A stretch of 61,311 nucleotides of DNA, taken from F1-120-MAGs238 sp964484185 (GTDB lineage: Bacteria > Planctomycetota > Phycisphaerae > Phycisphaerales > UBA1924). Below are positions 8,501 through 16,184 of the stretch, piece by piece; within the stretch, counting starts at the first letter, position 1; each line of letters opens with the position of its first letter. Both the position numbers and the translations under genes were made by a program. A model generated the notes under the pieces. That model did not search any database. It was not told the origin of the DNA and saw nothing but the letters and a program-made list of their open reading frames with translations. The stretch covers positions 1 to 61,311 of the forward strand of contig CAZAEQ010000027.1 of NCBI GenBank assembly GCA_964484185.1, given 5' to 3'.

Positions 8501-9333
8501 CGCCGCTGAAGCTTGACCTGGATTTCTCCGATGGGCGCGGGTCGGTGATTTTGCCGGTGACTTCGAGTGTGACGCTGGTTGATGCCAAGGGCGAGTCGCC
8601 TTTGCAGACCACCGCGGGTCTGGAGATTACGCAAACGCTGGATGACCGCAAGGTTGAGGGCGGGTCGGTACTTCTGGAAGTGCAGGCGAAGGGGAAGGGA
8701 ATCATCGGCGGTATCAAGACGCTGGTGGATGTTTCAACGTTGCCCAAAGGTCTGGAAATCGCATCGACTGAAGACCACGGTCTGAATGTTGCCGAGCTGG
8801 ATACAACTGGCGCTTCAGTCGTGCCGGTGGCGGAGCGGAGCTGGACTGTGACTTTGAAACCAGCGGCCAACGCGGGCAATATTGACTTTGTGTTCCCGGC
8901 GGTTGTGCAGAAGTCGGCGAAGGTTGAGAACAAGCACTATTCAGATGCGGACATTGTCGCCGCGGCTGGCCCGATTTCACTGCGATTTGGCGGCGGCGGT
9001 GGGAGCAATCTCTGGTGGATGGCGATTGGTGTGATTGCGGTGACGGCGGGCGCCGGGTTCTTTGTGGTCCGCAATCGCAAGAAGGATGTTGCGGTGCTGG
9101 CGCCGACGTTCACTATCCCATCGGATCTCACGCCGGTTTCGGCGGTGGGGCTCTTGCGGCGGATTTCTGCAGCGCGAGATACTGCGCTGGCGGGTTCGCA
9201 GCGCGTGGAAATCGCCAGCGAGATCGAGGCAATCGAGCGCCGATATTTCGCAAAGGGTGCGGCAGAGGGAGAGTCTGCCGAGTTGCATGCAACGATGGCG
9301 AAGTGGATCAAAGCTGCGACGCCGTCAAGCTAG
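5551..9333 (+). CDS. Large BatD-like envelope protein with C-terminal membrane anchor
   Basis: The 1260-residue product has an N-terminal signal peptide ending near ANPADAQ (ATG 5551 or the nearby 5569). A Glu/Lys-rich segment and long helical-repeat regions follow. Residues ~545-580 are a Tyr/Gly/Ser-rich low-complexity patch. A beta-rich region (~870-1130) then leads to one membrane span (~1145-1165, WWMAIGVIAVTAGAGFFVV) and a ~90-residue cytoplasmic tail. Beta domain, span and short tail at the C-terminus are the layout of BatD, though BatD proteins are about half this size. As the last gene of the operon it probably supplies the periplasmic partner of the vWA proteins. No enzyme motif was seen. 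Confidence 0.75.
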   Translation: MTGSSQMRSLLSMFCVAGLAMSIANPADAQLRKIGNSFSQMEMDDGETDGPGGEEAGVQPKTPMGRYIQQLDFNRTPEAVLQARAKLAIQLREELLKTPEQKEKERKEAEEDAKKVAPKTDADKLAPPAPDPLATAADKLGIKLPPGLTGGVDIEGRQPTKTERRLADRYRLCVIAGDWASVAEFLKKDAGEDAAAIFGHTLLALQSDTAMVPEEVLALADVSPAELTDKQVTTLGQILRATVGRGADAGTVSLMLVQGTARLGGKEAAGRARAARLLMAADLPVEAKPFLDSIEQARERKDASLLNLHAMYFKGLSLRKKDAAEKRDAVKQSWDLCIEALSYKDGKTLDRTAALERCVEFIDEMPQDEADAWLTSLFAGDQDLAWKAIEKASQKARTNRMSSRPPDERLKGLLILNRMGKAIVSGDAAVTQRYRTALDMISMTILEEAEDSRRRRNDERFQCIPPEQIGQVLPDGKWLRAASPGLAAKLEVMSAQVTIGAGDLDAVLELIRPLAKTDKERAGKLAESLVTNWPNYVKPGSMTGEEDPYASYARKAYYPSYSSSMRYNPYAYGNYGGYEGAIPLTRAKQRRFLDQLAEILGEFKTMGLPAGTAPQLVAAFAASHSDAEVYSREDMEKVFGPLDALSIDASIELSDTMRKRLGGLWRKPKTQEENATKRNDQQVAAEVLRGYQLAQELAQRAATADPTSWKAAILKADLSFDTAEFMYGQVADLGAYAAQREAAFSGYAAATELYANQLALGKTQASSRPYFQWFSSALGASDLGFLTRQDQPSLDQIDRVLAACDALPAAQRTKHIGLFAKDVDKAVNTLAPELKVRFLTHAGRVTGDHPDAASTRKLLAYYNDLQKEVELNLSVDGPSQIGSTDPFGAQLAVWSTRAVSRESGGFSKYLMNQQWHPQTGQPVDYKDDLEKKLRETLGERFEVVSVTFHKPGVAPMGVSRDGWEQHPLAYLTLKAKDPSVDRIPPLKLDLDFSDGRGSVILPVTSSVTLVDAKGESPLQTTAGLEITQTLDDRKVEGGSVLLEVQAKGKGIIGGIKTLVDVSTLPKGLEIASTEDHGLNVAELDTTGASVVPVAERSWTVTLKPAANAGNIDFVFPAVVQKSAKVENKHYSDADIVAAAGPISLRFGGGGGSNLWWMAIGVIAVTAGAGFFVVRNRKKDVAVLAPTFTIPSDLTPVSAVGLLRRISAARDTALAGSQRVEIASEIEAIERRYFAKGAAEGESAELHATMAKWIKAATPSS

Positions 9334-9334
9334 T

Positions 9335-9841
9335 TCAGCATGCGCCGTACATGAATTCTTCCTGGATGACTTTGCCGTTCTTGACGGTATAGACCGCGAC
9401 TTCCTGCATGAGAGAGCGCTGGTTGGTGGTCTTGTCGGTGGTGTCCATGCGGAAGAGGACCGCAAAACCGGTTGAGCCCAGGAAGGGGCCTTCGCAGGAT
9501 GCGCCGTGGATCTCGTGACTTGCGACCCATTCTGCGCACTTGGCCTGAACTGCCTTGCGGCCGTCGAACGCCATGCCGACGCCGAAGCCTTCGATGCTCG
9601 ACCAGTTTTTGGCAAAGAGTGCATCCCAGATTTTTGCATCGGGGGTTGCAGAGTTGAACATGGCGACAAACTTAGAACCGATCTCGGCCACGTTCGCCCC
9701 GCCGCCGGTGCCGACCTTGCGCGGACCCTTGCCAGCGGACTTTACCTTTTTCGCGGGAGCCTTCTTGGCGACTTTCCTGGCCGGGCCCTTGGACTTCGTG
9801 ACTGCTTTGGATTTGGACGCCTTCTTTGATTTCTTTGCCAT
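9335..9841 (-). CDS. Lys/Ala-rich histone-H1-like tail joined to an NTF2/SnoaL-like domain
   Basis: Residues 1-45 are a Lys/Ala/Ser/Pro-rich tail with AKK and PAKK repeats, like bacterial histone-H1-type DNA-binding tails. Residues ~50-168 look like a SnoaL/NTF2-like cone fold: a helix (VAEIGSKFVAMFNSA), a WDALFAKNWSSIEG segment, and later strands ending QEEFMYGAC. The domain is usually a ligand-binding or enzyme scaffold of ~120 residues. The tail may tether it to nucleic acid. The stop lies two bases from that of the BatD-like gene, so the two are convergent with no room for a separate terminator. Confidence 0.75.
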   Translation of the reverse strand: MAKKSKKASKSKAVTKSKGPARKVAKKAPAKKVKSAGKGPRKVGTGGGANVAEIGSKFVAMFNSATPDAKIWDALFAKNWSSIEGFGVGMAFDGRKAVQAKCAEWVASHEIHGASCEGPFLGSTGFAVLFRMDTTDKTTNQRSLMQEVAVYTVKNGKVIQEEFMYGAC

Positions 9842-9946
9842 GACTATCTCTTTTCTTGGTTCGCGAATGTGTTGCCGCTGATTTCAGCGGGCGGCATCAT
9901 ACGCGCTTGTGTTGTATTGCTTTGCGGCTGGGCGGTTGTGAACGTG

Positions 9947-11128
9947 TTATTTTATCGTGAGTGTTGGTTTGGACTGGCCGGTGCGGATTTCCGCGGCGGC
10001 GACCTGAGTTTCCACGTTTGAAACAAGTTGCTCGAGGCTGGTTGCCAGCGGCGTTTTTCCCGCGAAGTTGGCAACCGGGTTGCCATCATCAGAGTTTTCG
10101 CGAAGCTTCATGGTGATCGGGATGTTGCCCAGGTAGGGCACATTGAACTTCTGGGCCATTTTTTCCGCCCCGCCGCGGCCGAAGAGGTCGTATTCCTTGC
10201 CATCATCGCCGACGAAGAAGCTCATGTTTTCGACGACGCCCAGGACTGCGATGCCCAGTTGCTGGAACATGCGCAGGGCACGCACCGCATCGTCTTGAGC
10301 CACTTTCTGCGGCGTGCAGACTACTACCGCGCCGCTGAGTTTGAGTTTCTGGGCCATACTGAGAGAGATATCGCCGGTGCCGGGGGGCAGGTCGATGATG
10401 AGATAGTCGAGTTCGCCCCAATCGGTCTGGTCAGTGAGCTGGTTGAACGCGCCGTGAGCCATGGGGCCGCGCCAAATCAGGGGCTTCTCCGAATCAACCA
10501 TTTTACCGATGGTGATTGCTTTGACGCCGTGAACGAAGAAGGGCTGGAGCTGGCCACCGAGAATGGCTTGATCCATTCCTGCGAGGCCCAGGAGAGTGGG
10601 AAGCGAGGGGCCGTAGATATCGGCATCGAGAATACCGACCGAGTGGCCGCGGCGGGCGAGGCCGACTGCGAGGTTGACGGCAACGGTTGATTTTCCCACG
10701 CCGCCTTTTCCGGCGCCGACGGCGATGATTCGGCTGACGCCCGTCAGTCCGTTTGAACTCGCCTGCGGCGAAGGTTGCTTAAGACCGGAGATCGGACGAT
10801 GTCCATCTGCCGGAGCGGGTGAAGAAGAAGGGTTCGGAGTGCTGGGCGCTGAGTGTTGAGGCGCAACAGTGATCTTGGCAGTGTGAATGACCTTGCCGCC
10901 GGCGTCGGTGAATTCGGCGGTGAATGCGACGATTGGGTCGCCGGGGTGAGACTGCTTGAGCGCGGCGAGACAAGCGCGAGCGGTTGAGTCGAACGCGTCA
11001 CTTGATTGGGCGGCGGGGAGGTGGATCTTGGCGGAAATAAAACCGTCGCAGGTGGCGCAGGATTTCATGCCGCCGGGCGGGAGCAGCGGGGTGAGGGTTG
11101 CGGAGATGGAGTCTTTGGTGAAGGGCAT
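9947..11128 (-). CDS. Mrp/NBP35-family P-loop ATPase, iron-sulfur carrier
   Basis: The deviant Walker A GAGKGGVGKST is at residues 138-148. LDADIYGPSLPTLLGL, LIIDLPPGTGDISLSM and VVENMSFF follow as in Mrp/ApbC proteins, cytosolic ATPases that carry [4Fe-4S] clusters to apoproteins. The N-terminal ~130 residues are a diverged DUF59-like domain plus a Ser/Pro linker. The CxxC commonly found after NMSYF in Mrp is replaced here by GDDG. A CxxC instead occurs at residues 24-27 (CATC). Upstream of the ATG there is no purine-rich ribosome site, so the start is less certain. Confidence 0.88.
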   Translation of the reverse strand: MPFTKDSISATLTPLLPPGGMKSCATCDGFISAKIHLPAAQSSDAFDSTARACLAALKQSHPGDPIVAFTAEFTDAGGKVIHTAKITVAPQHSAPSTPNPSSSPAPADGHRPISGLKQPSPQASSNGLTGVSRIIAVGAGKGGVGKSTVAVNLAVGLARRGHSVGILDADIYGPSLPTLLGLAGMDQAILGGQLQPFFVHGVKAITIGKMVDSEKPLIWRGPMAHGAFNQLTDQTDWGELDYLIIDLPPGTGDISLSMAQKLKLSGAVVVCTPQKVAQDDAVRALRMFQQLGIAVLGVVENMSFFVGDDGKEYDLFGRGGAEKMAQKFNVPYLGNIPITMKLRENSDDGNPVANFAGKTPLATSLEQLVSNVETQVAAAEIRTGQSKPTLTIK

Positions 11129-11146
11129 GGGTAAGGATAGGGAATC

Positions 11147-12283
11147 TCAACTCCCACCAACCTCCTGTACCTCTACCAATCGATAACTCGTACTCCGCCC
11201 TTTCGCTGCATTGATGACCAATACCCCTTTTTCAACTAACTCTCGAATGTCTCGCAGAGCAGTATCCGTTGAACACTTCGCCAGTTTCGCATACTTCGAA
11301 GTAGTCAAATAACCCTCAAATCCATCGAACATCCGGTTGATGACAGCACGCTGCCGCTCGTTCACCGGCATTCGATTAATCCGCTCCCAAGATCGAGCCT
11401 TTTGAAACACTTGCGAAAGTCCCGCTTCTGCATTGTCAATTGATCGCTCAAGACACCCAAGGAACCAGATCAGCCACCGGGTGATATCGACATCACCTTT
11501 CTGTGCCGCTTCCAGCTCAAGGTAATAGTCCCTTCGTTCAGTCTCGATTTGTGATGACATGCTGTAAAACCGATCTTTGATTCCATCCGCTCGGGCGAGG
11601 GCCATATCTGCGATCGCGCGAGCAATTCGACCGTTCCCATCTTCAAACGGGTGAATTGTGACAAACCATAAGTGTGCCATCCCTGCTCGAAGAAATGGAT
11701 CTTCCGTTACGGGCCCATTAAACCACCGCAGAAACAACTTCATTTCCTCTTGAAGCCGTTCTGCCGCCGGTGCTTCAAAGTGCACGCGCTCATGGCCGAT
11801 TGCGCCAGATACAACCCGCATTCTCTCTTCCTCATCACTCCGCCATGTCCCAACAGAAATCCGATGCATGCCGCTCCAGCCAGTGGGAAACAGCACGGCA
11901 TGCCACCCAGACAATCTCTCCTCGCTCAGCGGCAACTCAAAATGCCCAGTCGCATCCAGCATCATTTGAACAATGCCTTCAACATCTCTCTCGCTCATTG
12001 ACTTGCCTGGTTCGGTGAGTCCAGCAATCGAGAGCCCAAGCTTGCGAGCAATCGATGACCGTACTTCTTTGGTGTCCAGCACCTCTCCCTCTATCGCGGA
12101 GGTTTTCACAACGTCACTCGTCAATACTCCCAAACTGATCTCAGCTCGTGCATCAAACCCAAGAGCCTCCATCTTCCCAAGCAGCTTCCCCTGCTTATGA
12201 CGAACGGTCGCGAGTTTTGACGCGATCTCCTGGCTGTCCCAATGCAACCGAGGCCATCCCGTTCGCTCATGTATGTAGGTCAT
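11147..12283 (-). CDS. Fic-domain protein with N-terminal DUF4172 and C-terminal winged helix
   Basis: ATG 12283 is preferred because the protein then begins MTYIHERTGWPRLHWD, where DUF4172 normally begins, with AAAGGA ten bases upstream. The in-frame ATG at 12349 would add 22 residues. The Fic motif HPFEDGNGRIAR starts near residue 211 and carries all catalytic residues for AMP transfer from ATP to a protein hydroxyl. An inhibitory-helix motif T-SAI-E-G precedes it near residue 61, as in class II Fic proteins, so activity is probably self-limited. The last ~65 residues form a DNA-binding winged helix (YLTTSKYAKLAKCSTDTALRDIRELVEKG), common in this subfamily. The target is unknown. Confidence 0.9.
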   Translation of the reverse strand: MTYIHERTGWPRLHWDSQEIASKLATVRHKQGKLLGKMEALGFDARAEISLGVLTSDVVKTSAIEGEVLDTKEVRSSIARKLGLSIAGLTEPGKSMSERDVEGIVQMMLDATGHFELPLSEERLSGWHAVLFPTGWSGMHRISVGTWRSDEEERMRVVSGAIGHERVHFEAPAAERLQEEMKLFLRWFNGPVTEDPFLRAGMAHLWFVTIHPFEDGNGRIARAIADMALARADGIKDRFYSMSSQIETERRDYYLELEAAQKGDVDITRWLIWFLGCLERSIDNAEAGLSQVFQKARSWERINRMPVNERQRAVINRMFDGFEGYLTTSKYAKLAKCSTDTALRDIRELVEKGVLVINAAKGRSTSYRLVEVQEVGGS

Positions 12284-12366
12284 AGTCCGGATGTCCTTTG
12301 CGGCGATAATATCGTCTAATCGCCGCATATTTGCGTTAATTAGGTACATTAATCACCGCAAAAGTG

Positions 12367-12380
12367 TTATAGGACTATAA
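12367..12380. promoter_or_regulatory. Palindrome upstream of the Fic gene, possible operator
   Basis: TTATAGGACTATAA is symmetric except for the central two bases. It lies in the A+T-rich gap between the divergent Fic gene and the orphan at 12473 and overlaps a TATAAT at 12376-12381. Self-regulation by the Fic protein's winged helix is possible but unproved. Confidence 0.35.
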
Positions 12381-12472
12381 TTATGCGAAATAGACCGTCT
12401 TTTTACCGTCCTGCATTAAAACTTTAGCCTTTTGGCTTGACAGCCCATACCCCAATCGGCTAACGTACGACC

Positions 12473-13015
12473 ATGCAAACCGAACCCAATCAACTCGCCG
12501 ACGTTTTCACCCTTCTCAACGCATCTCTCATCCAGACTGCGCCCCTGGAAGTCACCGATCCCAGGTGGACCTCCTTCCTCGATTCCTACTCCATTTTCCA
12601 GCAGCTCGAGCTCAACAAGCTCCTCAAACAAAAGATCGCTGAAGACCCTTCAGACAAAGCTGCCGCCGCTTTGCTCCGGGCTCACATCCTCTTTGAACGC
12701 ACTCGCTCCCGAATGGGTCGCATCGAAGAAGCGGCTAATCGCGCTGCCCAGCCAAACTCTCCCGAGCGCGATGAAGCAGTGAACTTCCTTCTCACTGAAC
12801 TCGCCGATGGCGATCGTCCCGCCAAAGAACTCCTCGACCTCGCGCAATCAATTGGCATCTCCCCGCGCACCCTCAAACGCGCAAAAGCAGAACTCAACAT
12901 CGTCTCAGTCCAACGCGCTCTCCCCAACCAGTTCCGCGGCTGGGTCTGGACGCTCAATCCCAACTCAACAGACCCTGCCCCAAGCCCGCAACCCCCAACC
13001 CTGCAATCAAAATAA
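12473..13015 (+). CDS. Orphan protein resembling the C-terminal part of phage/plasmid RepA-like primase-helicases
   Basis: The 180-residue protein has an unrecognised helical N-terminal half. The C-terminal half contains AVNFLLTELADGDRPAKELLDLAQSIGISPRTLKRAKAELNIVS and ends in GWVWTLNP. This is the helix-turn-helix tail often found after the AAA/RecA core of RepA-like proteins of phages and plasmids. No ATPase core is present, so it may be a degraded or domesticated fragment. The gene is divergent from the Fic gene, and its stop codon lies inside the left arm of a perfect inverted repeat. Confidence 0.65.
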   Translation: MQTEPNQLADVFTLLNASLIQTAPLEVTDPRWTSFLDSYSIFQQLELNKLLKQKIAEDPSDKAAAALLRAHILFERTRSRMGRIEEAANRAAQPNSPERDEAVNFLLTELADGDRPAKELLDLAQSIGISPRTLKRAKAELNIVSVQRALPNQFRGWVWTLNPNSTDPAPSPQPPTLQSK

Positions 13016-13069
13016 TCTCAGGGGGCCACGATCGGTGGCCCTCTGAAAATATCGTGGCCCCCTGAGATT
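13014..13069. repeat. Perfect 19-bp inverted repeat with a third complementary arm
   Basis: Bases 13014-13032 and 13051-13069 are exact reverse complements. Between them, 13034-13046 (GGTGGCCCTCTGA) also matches the complement of 13017-13029 with one mismatch. Two mutually exclusive hairpins can form. No T-run follows, so a classical terminator is not obvious. It could be a factor-dependent terminator, an mRNA end-protecting stem or a small mobile repeat. Confidence 0.75.
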
Positions 13070-13158
13070 TCCTCACCGGTCAAGCAGCATCGGCTTGATG
13101 TGGAATTGGTGCGGAAATCCACGAGTTGCGGCTAATTGTGCGGGGACACGATGAATCA

Positions 13159-13245
13159 TGTGTAGTCCGGATCGCCTGAGCGAAATGCTGTGTAGTTTGC
13201 AACTGTCACTCTGGCGTTCCCCCTGATTTTCCTGTAGACTACACA
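13159..13245. promoter_or_regulatory. Three copies of TGTGTAGT upstream of the oxidoreductase, possible operator set
   Basis: TGTGTAGT occurs at 13159-13166 and 13189-13196 in direct orientation, 30 bases apart, and in inverse orientation (ACTACACA) at 13238-13245. The last copy overlaps the palindrome TGTAGACTACA at 13233-13243. Three copies in under 90 bases before a gene suggest a transcription-factor site. Confidence 0.4.
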
Positions 13246-13286
13246 GGTGTACAAAAGTCGACACATGTCCGCAACGGGGATTTAGA

Positions 13287-14660
13287 ATGAAACCAATTGG
13301 AACTTCTCGCCGCCAGTTTATTCAGTACATCACCGCCGCCAGCGCGGCAGCGTTTGTCGCTCCGTCTTTCGCGTGGGGGTTGTCTGACACGCGCTTGCGA
13401 GTGCTATCGATCGGCGTCATTGGCACGATTGGCGGCCATGATCGCAAAACTATCGCGGCACATCCATCGGTCGACATGGTGGGGCTGTGCGATGTCGATG
13501 CCAACGCACTCGCGGAAGCGTCGAAAGATCATCCGAACGCATTTACCTGCGCGGACTACCGCGAGGCATTTGATAAACATGGCGACAAATTCGATGCCGT
13601 GATTGTGGCGACACCCGATCACTCGCATTGCGCGATCATGACACATGCGTTGTCCAAGGGCAAGCATGTGTATGGCCAGAAGCCGCTGGTGCACCAGCTT
13701 GAGGAATTGGAAATACTGGGTCGGGCGGCGGAAGCACATCCAAAACTGGTGACACAGACCGGGGCTCAACGCATTGAACACCCGCCGCGCCGTGCCGCGG
13801 TTGACATCTTAAAGAGTGGCGGCCTGGGAAAAGTGATCGAAGTCCACGTCACCTTCGGCGGCAGCTCGCTCGCAGGAAACCACTACTTCGCAGATGGCAA
13901 ATTGGGCGAGCCGATCTCACCCCCAGCGGGATTTGATTACAACTTGTGGCTCAATGGCGCTCAGGAAGAACAGTGCAGGCCGCAGATGGTGCAGCGTCAA
14001 TGGCGCAGCTGGTGGAAATACGGCGGCGGACAAATCACGGACTGGGTTGTACACACGACCGATGTGCTGTTCTATGCGTTCCCGGAATTGCAGAGCCCGA
14101 TCCAGGTATGCTCGCGAACGCCGTCTCGCGATCTTTCGAACTTCCACGCCGATCGCGTGCTCTCAACGCTTGTCTATCCAGTCAGCGGCAACAAGTTCGC
14201 CAGTTCAACCTGCAACTTCTACTTCTATGACGGTGACATGAAGCCCGATCGCGCTCAGATTGGACTTGGCGCAGGTAACTGGCCTAGTGGCATCTTGACG
14301 ATTGTTGTCTGCGAAGGCGGCACGCTGGTGCTCGCACCAGAAGGCCCGCTGGAAATCTGGCGTGATGGCAAGATGACCGATGGAATGTTGTGGTCGGGAT
14401 TGCCGACGTACGAAAAATTCAATCACTGGCACGCGTGGGTTGACAAAGCCCTGGGAAAAGACACGCAACACCTGTGGATGCCATTCAGTGTTGGCCTGCG
14501 CTGCACCGAACCTGGATTGCTGGCTGTGAAGGCGGCGAAGTTCCCGGGCCAGGTGCTCGACTGGGATCGCAAGAAACTGGCGTTCACCAATCACGCCGAA
14601 GCAACCAAGACGCTTGTGCGCCGCGAATATCGCAAGGGCTTTGAACCAGTGAGGTCTTAA
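13287..14660 (+). CDS. Gfo/Idh/MocA-family oxidoreductase with Tat signal
   Basis: The N-terminus has a twin-arginine signal (SRRQFIQ at ~8-14, then an Ala-rich hydrophobic stretch to SFAWG), so the folded, cofactor-loaded enzyme should be exported by the Tat system. A TatC gene lies in this window. The Rossmann part has VIGTIGGHDRK and DAVIVATPDHSH. The family lysine lies in GQKPLVHQ. These enzymes are NAD(P)-dependent sugar or inositol dehydrogenases, or retain NAD to open glycosidic bonds. Tat-borne versions are abundant in planctomycetes. The substrate is unknown. The gene ends on the converging membrane-protein gene, with stops overlapping by four bases. Confidence 0.87.
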   Translation: MKPIGTSRRQFIQYITAASAAAFVAPSFAWGLSDTRLRVLSIGVIGTIGGHDRKTIAAHPSVDMVGLCDVDANALAEASKDHPNAFTCADYREAFDKHGDKFDAVIVATPDHSHCAIMTHALSKGKHVYGQKPLVHQLEELEILGRAAEAHPKLVTQTGAQRIEHPPRRAAVDILKSGGLGKVIEVHVTFGGSSLAGNHYFADGKLGEPISPPAGFDYNLWLNGAQEEQCRPQMVQRQWRSWWKYGGGQITDWVVHTTDVLFYAFPELQSPIQVCSRTPSRDLSNFHADRVLSTLVYPVSGNKFASSTCNFYFYDGDMKPDRAQIGLGAGNWPSGILTIVVCEGGTLVLAPEGPLEIWRDGKMTDGMLWSGLPTYEKFNHWHAWVDKALGKDTQHLWMPFSVGLRCTEPGLLAVKAAKFPGQVLDWDRKKLAFTNHAEATKTLVRREYRKGFEPVRS

Positions 14661-15181
14661 GCCGCGCTTGCAGCGCGGGCTGATCGAAGTCGGCGGATGA
14701 TAATGTACGCGATCACAACGATGCCGCCGAGCGCAGCTGCACCGTACGAGGCAGAGTGTGCCCAGGCATCGGTCAGAAAGTCGATGTGTTTTTCGGGCGG
14801 GATTTCTTCGGCAAGCGGGCCGATGAGCCAGATGCTTTTGTTTGTTGCGAGCGTGCGGCCTATGAGCCCGAAGGTGAATGCGGAAATTGCCATGGTGCCG
14901 AGCAGGATTGCGACCGGTCGAAAGAGGTCGCGGTCGGCGAGTTGAAACTTGCTTCCAGCGCGAGCGGCAAGAGCGATGAGGATACCGAGTATGCCGCCCA
15001 TCCAGGCGGTTGCTCGAATTCCCCACGCGAATGCAAGCAGGGTGGGGGATTCAGATTCGATGATCTTTGGATGCCCGATCGTGAAATACTCAACGCATAT
15101 TCGCGCCGTGATCTGGTCGTGGATGATTCCGTAAACGCAGGAGGCGAAGATGCAGAGCAGGACAATTCGAAGGAATTGCAT
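14657..15181 (-). CDS. Four-span membrane protein of unknown function
   Basis: The 174-residue protein has hydrophobic spans at ~4-20, ~50-72, ~90-108 and ~142-160, then an Arg/Ala-rich end (RRLRSARAASAA) that marks the cytoplasmic side. I recognise no motif or family. It converges on the oxidoreductase gene. Confidence 0.65.
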   Translation of the reverse strand: MQFLRIVLLCIFASCVYGIIHDQITARICVEYFTIGHPKIIESESPTLLAFAWGIRATAWMGGILGILIALAARAGSKFQLADRDLFRPVAILLGTMAISAFTFGLIGRTLATNKSIWLIGPLAEEIPPEKHIDFLTDAWAHSASYGAAALGGIVVIAYIIIRRLRSARAASAA

Positions 15182-15217
15182 GCGGAAGAATACGAGTCAC
15201 GCCGTCAAAAAAGACGA

Positions 15218-15242
15218 CGCCGACCCAGGGGATAGGTCGGCA
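15218..15242. terminator. GCCGACC/GGTCGGC stem-loop upstream of the membrane-protein gene
   Basis: GCCGACC at 15218-15224 pairs with GGTCGGC ending at 15241, with a ~9-base loop. It sits between the end of the 15270-16184 gene and the start of the 15181 gene on the minus strand. No long T-run is present, so termination is only likely. Confidence 0.4.
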
Positions 15243-15269
15243 TCGAAGTGGTAGTTGCGTTGGAATGCA

Positions 15270-16184
15270 TCAGTCGTGCAGGCCATTTACCTGGGGCGGG
15301 ACGACCTGATCAGACGGTCGGCCGAGTCGGACAACACCAGAGCCGTTGACAGAAAGAGTTTTGACAACCAGGCTGTCGCCGATGCCGGGTCCCGATGTGT
15401 AGACACTGCTGCTGCCGGTGATGCTCGCGGCCGCGCCAGGAGCCCAGATCGCGCCAGAGATGTTCATCTCTGCGCCACCAGAGATACTCATATTGCTGGT
15501 GTTTGTCGCAGGCTGCGCGATCACAATTCCGGCATATGGACCGGTTGTGGGCGCGGAAAGAGCTTTGGTGGCGTTGCCGCCCATGCTGAACTTGCCCGAG
15601 AGCATCACGATGGTGACGCCCTCGCCGACAACGCTACCCGATGTCAATGAGAAATCGTCATTCAGGATATAGACACCGGGGCTGAAGGTGACGCTTGCGC
15701 CACCCTTGATCATGATGCCGGAATAGCTTCCAGGATTCAGTGTGCGAGAGCCGCCGTTGATGGTAAGTTTCGCGATCGGACTCGCGACATCAAACGCAGG
15801 CATCACGGTGGCGGCATAGGGGTCGAGCATCGGGCCGGGAGCTGAGACAATTGTGCCTGTGCACGCAGCGGTGCCGTTGAACTGCGTGCCACCCACAACG
15901 TTCAACGCTGGAGTTTCAATAATTCCGTTACCATTCCCAACCACCGCTCGTTCGGAAGAGGAGTTGACGAATATGGTCTGGACATTAATGTGCACAGTAC
16001 CTGTAAATGTCAGCGCGCCGTCGGTGGCACGAGAATCAAGCACCACAACGCCGGAAGTTGAAGCGAGCCGGTCAGCGCTTGCCAGCGCGCTGTGACCGCA
16101 CACTGCGGAAGCGCACATGGCCGAGAGCGCCAGGATTTTCGCAGCCGATGTTCGATTGCCTGATCCGCGGTTGAATTGAAACAT
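15270..16184 (-). CDS. Secreted beta-rich protein (possible DUF7305-like surface protein)
   Basis: ATG 16184 is chosen because AGGGAGGG lies six bases upstream; longer in-frame starts lack such a site. The N-terminus is a signal peptide with the hydrophobic core ILALSAMCASAVCG and cut near SALA. The rest is rich in Gly, Ser, Thr and Val, with short strands (GGSRTLNPGSYSGIMIKGGA, VTFSPGVYILND, VTIVMLSG). This pattern is like the right-handed, pilus-assembly-associated DUF7305 proteins. No catalytic motif or membrane anchor is visible. It is probably extracellular or cell-surface. Confidence 0.65.
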   Translation of the reverse strand: MFQFNRGSGNRTSAAKILALSAMCASAVCGHSALASADRLASTSGVVVLDSRATDGALTFTGTVHINVQTIFVNSSSERAVVGNGNGIIETPALNVVGGTQFNGTAACTGTIVSAPGPMLDPYAATVMPAFDVASPIAKLTINGGSRTLNPGSYSGIMIKGGASVTFSPGVYILNDDFSLTSGSVVGEGVTIVMLSGKFSMGGNATKALSAPTTGPYAGIVIAQPATNTSNMSISGGAEMNISGAIWAPGAAASITGSSSVYTSGPGIGDSLVVKTLSVNGSGVVRLGRPSDQVVPPQVNGLHD

